From Rhodobiaceae bacterium (GTDB lineage Bacteria > Pseudomonadota > Alphaproteobacteria > Parvibaculales > Parvibaculaceae): a stretch of 7,847 nucleotides of DNA. The notes beneath the pieces were generated by a model, which saw only the letters and a list, made by a program, of their open reading frames with translations, ran no database searches and was not told the DNA's origin. Positions 1 through 5,798 of this stretch are shown piece by piece. The stretch's first letter is position 1. Each line of letters starts with the position of its first letter. The stretch covers positions 1 through 7,847 of the forward strand of contig NVSO02000128.1 in assembly GCA_002401305.2 (NCBI GenBank). Reading direction: 5' to 3'. Made by a program: the position numbers and the translations under genes.

Positions 1-41
1 ATGGGCTGAGGATTGTTTGAGGGCGCGTCATCATTTTGCAT
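1..41 (-). CDS. Partial ORF start, possible Mo-hydroxylase large subunit
   Basis: An ATG lies 13 nt beyond the coxM stop and opens a frame that runs off the window edge, giving MQNDDAPSNNPQP. A GAGGA ribosome-binding-like sequence, overlapping the coxM TGA, sits about 10 nt upstream. The peptide is too short and hydrophilic to match to a family. Its position directly behind coxS and coxM, in the same orientation, makes the catalytic large (CoxL-like) subunit the natural candidate, because no such subunit is seen elsewhere in the window. That identity is inference from context. Two further ATGs in another frame (positions 36-31) are possible starts but lie farther from the ribosome site. Confidence 0.4.
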   Translation of the reverse strand, partial: MQNDDAPSNNPQP

Positions 42-54
42 CACAGAGTATTCC

Positions 55-852
55 TCACGCCAGTGCTTCGAGTGCGCGTTTGGCCATGACAGTGACGAGA
101 TGGGCTCGGTAGTCGCCGTCGCCGTGGAGATCTGAGAGCATTGCGTCGCCCTTTAATGACAAGCCGCTTAGGGCGTTTGTTGACCAATCTTGCGCCAGTT
201 TGGTTTCAAGCTCCGTCCAGCGAAACACACCTTCTTGACTGGCACCGGTGACGGCGACGCGCGGGCCATTACTGGATTGAGCAATGAAGACGCCGACCAT
301 GGCGTAGCGAGACGCTGGGTTGGGAAACTTTAGGTAGACGGCACGGCTGGGTTTAGGGAAGCGAAGTTCGCTCACGATTTCGCCGGGCTCTAGAGCCGTT
401 TCAAACAGACCGGTGAAAAATTCATCGGCAGCGAGCTCTCGGGTTGTGGTGACGATGGTTGCGCCCAGCGCAAGGGCTGCGGCTGGGTAGTCAGACGAGG
501 GGTCATTGTTGGCGATTGAACCGCCTAATGTGCCTCGGTGACGGACGGCGGGATCCCCAATGTGACTGGCAAGGTCTGCGAGCGCTGGTATGTGGTCGAG
601 GCAGGTTTGAGAGGCCGCGACAGTTGCGTGGCAGGTGCCTGCGCCGATGATCAATGTGTCTGCGTCCAAGCGGATGAAATCCAAGTCGTCGATGCGACTG
701 ATGTCCACCAGCATTGTGGGCATGGCAAGGCGTTGCTTGAGGGTTGGGATCAGCGTTTGACCGCCTGCGAGTAGGCTTGCTTCTTCGTCCTGCGACAGTT
801 TTTGAACCGCATCGGCAAGCGAAGTGGCTTGGTGATAATCGAATGAATACAT
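55..852 (-). CDS. coxM: Mo-hydroxylase / CO dehydrogenase FAD subunit (CoxM-like)
   Basis: This 265-aa protein is the medium, FAD-binding subunit of a molybdenum hydroxylase of the CO dehydrogenase / xanthine dehydrogenase family. It takes electrons from the [2Fe-2S] subunit onto FAD and passes them to a quinone or other acceptor. Two FAD-contact motifs are visible: AGGQTLIP at residues 29-36 and TLGGS at 108-112, the latter inside RHRGTLGGSIANNDPSSDYP. The C-terminal part (about 160-264), with PASRYAMVGV and a final DYRAHLVTVMAKRAL helix, fits the CO_deh_flav_C domain. Length is close to the usual 260-290 aa. The ATG is preceded by AGGAGG at 5 nt, which overlaps the coxS TAG stop; the gap to coxS is only 9 nt, so the two are co-transcribed. 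The family is secure. The substrate is not, because the large subunit lies outside the window. Confidence 0.9.
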   Translation of the reverse strand: MYSFDYHQATSLADAVQKLSQDEEASLLAGGQTLIPTLKQRLAMPTMLVDISRIDDLDFIRLDADTLIIGAGTCHATVAASQTCLDHIPALADLASHIGDPAVRHRGTLGGSIANNDPSSDYPAAALALGATIVTTTRELAADEFFTGLFETALEPGEIVSELRFPKPSRAVYLKFPNPASRYAMVGVFIAQSSNGPRVAVTGASQEGVFRWTELETKLAQDWSTNALSGLSLKGDAMLSDLHGDGDYRAHLVTVMAKRALEALA

Positions 853-861
853 GGGGGCCTC

Positions 862-1344
862 CTAAGCTGACATTTGGGTGGATGCGTCGAGAATTGCTTT
901 CACAATATTTTGATAGCCTGTGCACCGGCAGAGGTTGCCTTCGAGCTCAGCGCGTACGGCCTTCTCGTCTAAGGGCGCGCCGGAGGCTTGATACCGTTTA
1001 ATCATATCGGTTGCTGTCATGATCATGCCGGGGGTGCAGAAACCGCATTGCAAGCCGTGGTTCTCGTGAAAGGCTGTTTGCATCGGGTGCAAGGTGCCAT
1101 CGGGTTTTGCGAGACCTTCGATGGTGGTGATCTCACGGCCTTCGTTTTGGAGGGCCAGTGTGGCGCAAGATTTTACGGCTTGGCCGTCGATGTGCACGAT
1201 GCAGGCGCCGCATTGGCTGGTATCGCAGCCCACATGGGTGCCGGTAAGTCCAAGGTCTTCGCGGAGGAAGCTGGAGAGGAGCGTGCGCGCTTCGATGTCG
1301 GCGCTGCGCTCCTGACCATTTACGGTCATTGTAATTTTGGGCAT
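862..1344 (-). CDS. coxS: Mo-hydroxylase / CO dehydrogenase [2Fe-2S] subunit (CoxS-like)
   Basis: This 160-aa protein is the small iron-sulfur subunit, which relays electrons from the molybdenum cofactor to the FAD subunit. The N-terminal plant-ferredoxin-like domain carries cysteines C40, C45, C48 and C60 ([10 protein letters not shown], then C60). The C-terminal helical [2Fe-2S] domain carries C100 and C103 (QCGFCTPGM), then C139 and C141 (NLCRCTGY). All eight cluster ligands are present, and the length matches the family norm of about 160 aa. The start is well supported: AAGGAGGA lies 5 nt before the ATG. It follows a 205-bp intergenic region after coxG and leads directly into coxM. The same domain pair occurs in other Mo hydroxylases (xanthine, isoquinoline or nicotinate oxidoreductases), so a CO-specific role is likely from the CoxG/CoxM context but not proven. 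Confidence 0.93.
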   Translation of the reverse strand: MPKITMTVNGQERSADIEARTLLSSFLREDLGLTGTHVGCDTSQCGACIVHIDGQAVKSCATLALQNEGREITTIEGLAKPDGTLHPMQTAFHENHGLQCGFCTPGMIMTATDMIKRYQASGAPLDEKAVRAELEGNLCRCTGYQNIVKAILDASTQMSA

Positions 1345-1526
1345 GAAGTCCTCCTTGTCGGGGGGAAGGAACGAGATCCCCGAATTGGGGATGTGGATAT
1401 GGGGTTGGCCATGCCGGTTGGCAATCCCTCTCCACTAGTGGAATAGCAATAGAGATAGTGTTGCGGTTCGAGGGGCCTCTCGTCAAGTCACGGAAGGCTT
1501 ATCTCTCGACGCTTATTGGATGGTAT
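1345..1526 (-). promoter_or_regulatory. Intergenic region upstream of coxS, possible promoter
   Basis: This stretch has no credible gene and is the leader of coxS-coxM. Reading on the minus strand, TTGACG at 1486-1481 resembles a -35 box, but the candidates 17-18 nt further on (CAACAC or AACACT, within 1463-1457) are poor -10 boxes. A near-palindrome (CGAGAGGCCCCTCG, 1482-1469) overlaps the -35-like element by two bases, and a perfect 12-bp palindrome lies at 1431-1442. GCCAACC also occurs twice, 13 nt apart, between 1423 and 1404. The terminator-like structure after coxG suggests that coxS starts from its own promoter here. The exact promoter position is weakly supported. Confidence 0.35.
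1431..1442. repeat. Perfect 12-bp palindrome TCCACTAGTGGA
   Basis: The sequence equals its own reverse complement over all 12 bases and lies 87 bp upstream of the coxS start, in otherwise non-coding DNA. A dyad of this size in a leader region could be an operator for a dimeric regulator. No known regulator is recognised from the motif, and the core contains a common restriction-type hexamer, so chance is possible. Confidence 0.4.
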
Positions 1527-1551
1527 AAAAAAGCCTTGGCTTGACAGGCTT
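1527..1551 (-). terminator. Rho-independent-like terminator after coxG
   Basis: Read on the minus strand, the coxG stop codon overlaps AAGCC, followed by an 11-nt loop, GGCTT and a run of six T (1532-1527). An alternative short stem, AAGC-CAAG-GCTT, ends at the same T run. The stem is only five pairs and not GC-rich, so termination may be partial. Its place at the end of coxG, before a 180-bp leader, fits a transcript boundary or attenuation point between coxG and coxS. Confidence 0.45.
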
Positions 1552-2152
1552 AGCTTGCAAAAAACCACGCGAGAGCAAGGCCAATGATGATGACTGCTGG
1601 GCCCCAAGCCCAAGGGGAGAGCCCTTCTGCGAAGTCTTCGTCGGGGAGAAGAGGCGCGTCGGTTGGGGCAATGGCGTCCCGGTCCGGGTGAAGCCCTTCC
1701 ACATCTTCCAATGGTCCGCCGACAATAGCGGAGAATTTGTCGAAGAATTCGTCGGCCATTTTTTTGGCGCTGCTGTCTACAAGGCGTTGACCAATTTGGG
1801 CGAGTTTGCCGCCAACTGTCGCATGCACTTCGTAGGAAAGGCGGGTTAGGTCGCCTTCATCGGCTAGAGAGACTTTGGCCGAGCCTTTGGCAAAGCCTGC
1901 CGCGCCACCGGTACCTTGGCCTGAAATTGTGTAACCATTTGGCGCGTCAATCTCTGACAAGGTCACGGTGCCTTTGAATTTTGCAGTCACGGGACCAATT
2001 TTGTTTTTGGCCACGGCTGTAAATTCAGTGTCGCTGGTTTTTTCGACGCTTTCTGCTCCCGGAATGGCTTTAACGAGAACATCAGCATCGTTGAGTGCAT
2101 CCCAAACAGTTTGTTTGTTTGCATTTATGAGGATATCGCCTGACATGTCCAT
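1550..2152 (-). CDS. coxG: CoxG-like SRPBCC protein with C-terminal membrane anchor
   Basis: This 200-aa protein belongs to the CoxG / CO dehydrogenase subunit G family of SRPBCC (START-like) ligand-binding proteins. The SRPBCC domain spans about residues 1-148, with family-typical stretches KTSDTEFTA (38-46), PNGYTISGQGTGGAAGFAKG (71-90) and GGKLAQIGQRLVD (114-126). A proline- and acid-rich linker (about 149-178) leads to a hydrophobic C-terminal segment (WAWGPAVIIIGLALAWFF, 181-198) that should anchor it in the membrane. Family members tether Mo-CO dehydrogenase to the membrane, and mycobacterial CoxG has been reported to bind quinone and present it to the enzyme. A GGAG sits 7 nt before the first ATG; Met3 is an alternative start. 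It lies 58 bp after the antiporter operon and upstream of coxS and coxM. The family call is strong; the partner enzyme is inferred from its neighbours. Confidence 0.88.
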   Translation of the reverse strand: MDMSGDILINANKQTVWDALNDADVLVKAIPGAESVEKTSDTEFTAVAKNKIGPVTAKFKGTVTLSEIDAPNGYTISGQGTGGAAGFAKGSAKVSLADEGDLTRLSYEVHATVGGKLAQIGQRLVDSSAKKMADEFFDKFSAIVGGPLEDVEGLHPDRDAIAPTDAPLLPDEDFAEGLSPWAWGPAVIIIGLALAWFFAS

Positions 2153-2181
2153 GATGTGACTCCATTACTCGAGGTGGGCCG

Positions 2182-2209
2182 GTGACGTTACCTAAAAGGA
2201 GGCCGTCAC
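2182..2209 (-). terminator. Hairpin between antiporter operon and coxG, no T tract
   Basis: GTGACG and CGTCAC form a six-pair inverted repeat separated by 16 nt, beginning 2 nt after the stop codon of the last antiporter gene. An inner CCT/AGG pairing with a CCTTTT loop could extend the structure. There is no clear T run after the stem, so it is a weak terminator candidate. It may instead be an mRNA-stabilising hairpin or a protein-binding dyad ahead of coxG. Confidence 0.3.
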
Positions 2210-2210
2210 T

Positions 2211-3905
2211 TTATATGTATGTAAGCAATAGCGTGATGCCAAGTAGGGCAGCAACCCATAATACCATAGAACCGGTCGGCCAGGTACGTGCAACCGGACC
2301 TTGGGGGCCGTGGGTGCGATAACTGGCTTGAATGGCGTTGGAGATGACAAGGTTGGCGTCTCGTTTCCAGCGTGTCCAGATGCGCTCCACAATGGTGGCG
2401 ATGTGCCCCAAGAGGTAGGGAATGACCTTACGGTAGAGCCAATCGGTGTCCAGCGAGACTGTGGCACGCGGGGCCGGGAAGAACCGCGTGTTTTTGACGA
2501 GCAGGAAGGCCAATAGGACGAAGACAACCAACTGAAGCTGAGTGATGACATGGGAGAATGAATAAGCGTGATAGTCCACGTCATAGGGCAGCAGGGCGTA
2601 GAATTGCTCCGGTAGGATACCCACGGCAAGACAAATGGCAGCGGTAACGCCCATGGCCAATTTCATATTGAGTGGCGCTTCTTTTGGGGTGAGGCCGCGA
2701 TCTTCGCCGAAAAACGTGAAGTAGATGATTTTGATGCCGGAGTGATAGACCGCACAGGCCGACGCAAAGAGCAATGCGCCCCAAACCCACAGCATATGGG
2801 CGTTGCCCGCAGCAGAGAGAATGAGCGATTTGGTGGTGAAGCCTGAGAACAGGGGAAGGGCTGCAATTGAGGCCGCACCTACAAGTGTGAAGGCCATGGT
2901 CCACGGCATTGATTTGGCCAGTCCGCCAAGTTCGGTGACTTTGGCGGTTCCGGTACGATAGAGGACCGCGCCGACGCCCATGAAGAGCAGGCCTTTGTAG
3001 AATATGCTGGCGAATGCGTGAGCCGCAGCCCCATTGACCGCGAGTTCTGTGCCAATGCCGATGCCGACGACCATGAAGCCGAGTTGGGCGTTAAGAGCGT
3101 AGGCGAGGGTGCGGCGCAGGTCGTTTTCAAACACAGCGTACAGGCTTGGCACTACAGCCATTGCGGCGCCGATGAAGAGAAGTTCTTCTGTGCCAGCAAA
3201 CCCGCGCGCTAAGGCATAGATGGCGAGCTTAGTGGTGAACGCTGACAGAATGACAGTGCCGGTGATGGTGGCGGCTGGGTAGCTGTCTTCGAGCCAATTG
3301 TGCAGGAAGGGGAATGCGGCCTTGATGCCAAAGGCGAGCAATATGGTCCAGCTGGCCGCGCTGCCAAGGATCATGCTGTCGAAAGCGATGGAGCCGGTTG
3401 AATTGACGTGGAGCACGATGCCTGCGAGCAGGATGACACCAGAGCCAATTTGGACGATGAGATAGCGCAGGCCGGTGAAATAGGCCCCTTGTGTGCGCCG
3501 TGCCCAGATGAGGAAGACCGACGCGATGGCGGTCCCTTCCCAGAAGACAAAGAGGGTGATGAGGTCGCCTGCAAAGACGGCTCCAATGGCAGCCCCTGCG
3601 TAAAGGAGGGTGCTGACTTGCTGGACAGTGTCGCGAATGTGCCATGCGTAGATGAGGCAGACAAAGGCGGCGAGTGAGAAGGCGAGGCCGAAGAAGGTGG
3701 ACAGGCCGTCAACCCGCATGAGGGTGAGCGTGTAGCCCATGAAGTCTGTTTGGGCGCTCACACCTTGGGTCGCAGTCCAAATGGCCCAGCCTGCCGCAAC
3801 AGGCACAGCGAGGGAGAAAAGACCGCGCAAGATGCCTTGAGGAATGAAGGGGAGCAAGAGAGCGGCCCCGAGGAAGTAAAAAACAGGCGGGACAAATTCA
3901 AACAT
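2211..3905 (-). CDS. Mrp-type Na+/H+ antiporter subunit D-like (NuoL/M/N family), third copy
   Basis: This 564-aa polytopic membrane protein belongs to the proton-conducting antiporter family shared by Mrp complexes and complex I (Proton_antipo_M). Ion-path residues are visible: E123 in FWEGTAIASV (TM5 glutamate), K195 in GIKAAFPFLHNWLEDSYP (TM7 lysine), K226 in TTKLAIYALAR, H296 and K304 (AHAFASIFYKGLLFMGVGAV), and K359 in SGFTTKS (TM12). Where the two sister subunits have Lys before LAYS, this one has Arg-Arg (DLRRTLAYALNAQLGF, R264-R265). It is longer than its sisters at the C terminus: a membrane segment at about 453-470, a charged, probably amphipathic stretch with DTDWLYRK (about 486-530), and a last hydrophobic helix at 545-563. 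GGGAG lies 7 nt before the ATG, which overlaps the end of the preceding small gene by 8 nt. It is the last antiporter gene; coxG follows after 58 bp. Cation specificity cannot be read from sequence. Confidence 0.88.
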   Translation of the reverse strand: MFEFVPPVFYFLGAALLLPFIPQGILRGLFSLAVPVAAGWAIWTATQGVSAQTDFMGYTLTLMRVDGLSTFFGLAFSLAAFVCLIYAWHIRDTVQQVSTLLYAGAAIGAVFAGDLITLFVFWEGTAIASVFLIWARRTQGAYFTGLRYLIVQIGSGVILLAGIVLHVNSTGSIAFDSMILGSAASWTILLAFGIKAAFPFLHNWLEDSYPAATITGTVILSAFTTKLAIYALARGFAGTEELLFIGAAMAVVPSLYAVFENDLRRTLAYALNAQLGFMVVGIGIGTELAVNGAAAHAFASIFYKGLLFMGVGAVLYRTGTAKVTELGGLAKSMPWTMAFTLVGAASIAALPLFSGFTTKSLILSAAGNAHMLWVWGALLFASACAVYHSGIKIIYFTFFGEDRGLTPKEAPLNMKLAMGVTAAICLAVGILPEQFYALLPYDVDYHAYSFSHVITQLQLVVFVLLAFLLVKNTRFFPAPRATVSLDTDWLYRKVIPYLLGHIATIVERIWTRWKRDANLVISNAIQASYRTHGPQGPVARTWPTGSMVLWVAALLGITLLLTYI

Positions 3906-4209
3906 CTTGCTTCTCCCGACCGAGTTGGTCTTCCGGATAGTCTTCAGCCACGGTGTCTGTGGGGGCGTAGTAGTTTTCGTCCCGCGTCAGCAAGGGGCTG
4001 GTTATTTTTGCAATGAGGAACAGAACCACAAGTGCGGCAAAGCCAAAGAGGGCGTAGAAACCCTTTATGTGCTCCACCTCAAAGTGACCATGTTGCTCGT
4101 AGAAAAAGTCTGCCAGGCCGAGGAGCACTGCGATGGCGAGTGTAATCCACACCAGACGGTTTTCACGGTTTTTTGAGCCCGCTTTATGGGGGGGTGTTTT
4201 TTGTGTCAT
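3898..4209 (-). CDS. Small two-TM membrane protein of the antiporter operon, unnamed family
   Basis: This 103-aa protein has two clear hydrophobic segments: about residues 19-36 (LVWITLAIAVLLGLADFF) and 50-70 (GFYALFGFAALVVLFLIAK). The loop between them is short and rich in His and acidic residues (YEQHGHFEVEHIK, with H40, H42 and H47). A charged tail follows with RDENYY (76-81) and many acidic residues. It matches no canonical Mrp subunit (A-G). From memory, proteins with a similar HxHFxxExxxGFYAxxGF pattern accompany Mrp-like clusters, but this was not searched. Its TAATG overlap with the preceding antiporter gene, the GGGAGGG ribosome site 8 nt before its ATG, and the 8-nt overlap with the next gene show it is a genuine, coupled operon member. 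An accessory or assembly role in the antiporter complex is inference. Confidence 0.8.
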   Translation of the reverse strand: MTQKTPPHKAGSKNRENRLVWITLAIAVLLGLADFFYEQHGHFEVEHIKGFYALFGFAALVVLFLIAKITSPLLTRDENYYAPTDTVAEDYPEDQLGREKQDV

Positions 4210-5798
4210 TAGTTTGACCCTCCCAGCATAACTGGCGCGGTTTGTAGTTCAGACCCGACTCCCTGAAGTGTTGCTTCGGGACCTAGAGCTGCTGCTTCAG
4301 GGCCAAAGGCGACAGGGATCAGTAAGTTATAGACGTCTTGGGCATAGAAGAAGAGCAGGAAGCACCCAATGGCTGTAAGGCACGGAGGCAGCACAACAAG
4401 AAGCGGCGCTTCTTTGATGCGGCTTCGAAAACTGCCTTTTGTGGAACGGGCGCCGGGATCGTCTGGATTTGGCAGGAAGAAGCCTTGCGCCACGACAGGC
4501 AGGAGGTAAGCCACGTTGAGCAGAGAGCTGACCATTAGAACGCCGATCATGATGAGTTGGCCTGTGTCGGCTGCGCCCAACAGAATATACCATTTGCTCC
4601 ATGCGCCGCCGAAGGGTGGCAAGCCGATGATCGACAATGAGCCGATCAGGAAAGCTGCGTAGGTGAAGGGCATAGTGCGCCCTAAGCCGCGCATATCTGA
4701 GATATTGGTCTTTTGAGTGGCGACGTAAATAGCGCCTGCGCACATGAAGAGCGTGATCTTGCCCATCGCGTGCATCGGAATGTGCATTGCGCCGCCCATG
4801 ATACCCAGCGAGCTGGCCAAGGCCATGGCAAGGGTGATGTAGGACAGCTGAGAGATGGTTGAATAGGCCAGCCGGGCTTTCAGATTGTCTTTTGTCATCG
4901 CAACCACGGAGGCGACGATGATGGATGTTGCGGCCAGCCACATGAGCCAGTCTGAGGCGCCGGTGAGGGACAGATAGTCGATCCCAAAAATATAAACACC
5001 GATTTTAAGCATGGTGAAGACACCCGCTTTCACCACAGCTACCGCATGGAGCAATGCAGAAACGGGTGTGGGGGCAACCATGGCGGCGGGGAGCCAGCGG
5101 TGGAAGGGCATGAGCGCTGCCTTGCCAATGCCGAATGCATAGAGTCCAAGGAGGACTGGGGCGAAGCTGTCATCCAAGTGGCCAGACAGAATGCCGCCGT
5201 GTACGAAGTCCAGCGTGCCTGTCGCGACCCAAGTCCAAATGATGGCAAGGAGTTGGAAGGCGATGGAGGTTCCCAGCAAAATGCCCAGATAGGTGCGCGC
5301 GCCTCTTTTAGCACCATCTGTTTGTTTGTGAGCAACCAGCGGGTAGGTGGAGAGGGTGAGCACTTCGTAGAAGATGAAGAGCGTGAACATGTTTGCGGCA
5401 AAGGCGATGCCCATGGAGGCAGAGATGGCCAAAGCAAAACACATGTAGAAGCGTGTTTGATGGGCTTCTTTGTTGCCGCGCATATAGCCGATGGCATACA
5501 GGGCTGTGACGATCCACAGACCTGAGGCAACAACACCAAACAACATGCCCAATGGTTCGATTTTAAAGGCCATTGACAGGCCGGGCATGACGTCAAAGAG
5601 GATGAGTTCGGGCACTTCACCTGCTTCAACTTCGCGCAACAACCAGAAGGTGAGGGAGAAGAGAAGCAAGGATGTAGCGACCGATATGATGTCGCGTATA
5701 AGTGAGTGGCGATCGGACAGGCCGATTAAGACCATGCCTGCGAAGGGAACAATCAAAGTCAACGCGATGGCTGTTTCATGGGTTAGAGGCATATACAT
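4209..5798 (-). CDS. Mrp-type monovalent cation/H+ antiporter subunit D-like, second copy
   Basis: This 529-aa polytopic protein of the MrpD/NuoM/NuoL family should form one ion-translocating channel of the complex. Key residues: E145 in FYEVLTLSTYPLV (TM5), K226 in GIGKAALMPFHRWLPAAM (TM7), H251 and K257 in LLHAVAVVKAGVF (TM8), K307 in NLKARLAYSTISQLSY, H343 and K347 in PMHAMGKITLF, and K402 in WSKWYIL (TM12). The His-Lys TM8 motif is of NuoL/NuoM/MrpD type, unlike the ATK/TTK motif of its two sisters. Length is near the usual 490-530 aa. The first ATG abuts the stop codon of the preceding gene, with GGAG only 3 nt away; Met3 (ATG at 5792) is 9 nt from that GGAG and may be the true start. 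It shares one base (TAATG) with the small gene that follows. Confidence 0.9.
   Translation of the reverse strand: MYMPLTHETAIALTLIVPFAGMVLIGLSDRHSLIRDIISVATSLLLFSLTFWLLREVEAGEVPELILFDVMPGLSMAFKIEPLGMLFGVVASGLWIVTALYAIGYMRGNKEAHQTRFYMCFALAISASMGIAFAANMFTLFIFYEVLTLSTYPLVAHKQTDGAKRGARTYLGILLGTSIAFQLLAIIWTWVATGTLDFVHGGILSGHLDDSFAPVLLGLYAFGIGKAALMPFHRWLPAAMVAPTPVSALLHAVAVVKAGVFTMLKIGVYIFGIDYLSLTGASDWLMWLAATSIIVASVVAMTKDNLKARLAYSTISQLSYITLAMALASSLGIMGGAMHIPMHAMGKITLFMCAGAIYVATQKTNISDMRGLGRTMPFTYAAFLIGSLSIIGLPPFGGAWSKWYILLGAADTGQLIMIGVLMVSSLLNVAYLLPVVAQGFFLPNPDDPGARSTKGSFRSRIKEAPLLVVLPPCLTAIGCFLLFFYAQDVYNLLIPVAFGPEAAALGPEATLQGVGSELQTAPVMLGGSN

Noticed and set aside
503..925. Minus-strand open frame of 140 codons overlapping coxM and coxS
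   Set aside because: It is an alternative frame of coxM, rich in Arg, His and Pro with no domain, and coxM and coxS have full family motifs in their own frames.
1399..1423. Two GCCAACC direct repeats in the coxS leader considered as a tandem activator site
   Set aside because: Only seven bases, two copies and no known regulator match; it is noted in the leader entry but too weak to list alone.
988..1446. Plus-strand open frame of 152 codons opposite coxS
   Set aside because: It is antisense to a gene with all eight conserved cysteines, has no ribosome site or recognisable family, and is a codon-bias shadow.
2192..2629. Minus-strand open frame of 145 codons overlapping the end of the third antiporter gene
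   Set aside because: It is a frame shadow rich in Ser, Pro and Trp; the real frame continues uninterrupted to its TAA, so there is no frameshift.
5046..5525. Plus-strand open frame of 159 codons opposite the second antiporter gene
   Set aside because: The composition is unlike a real protein (antisense of membrane helices) and it lies fully within a strongly conserved gene.
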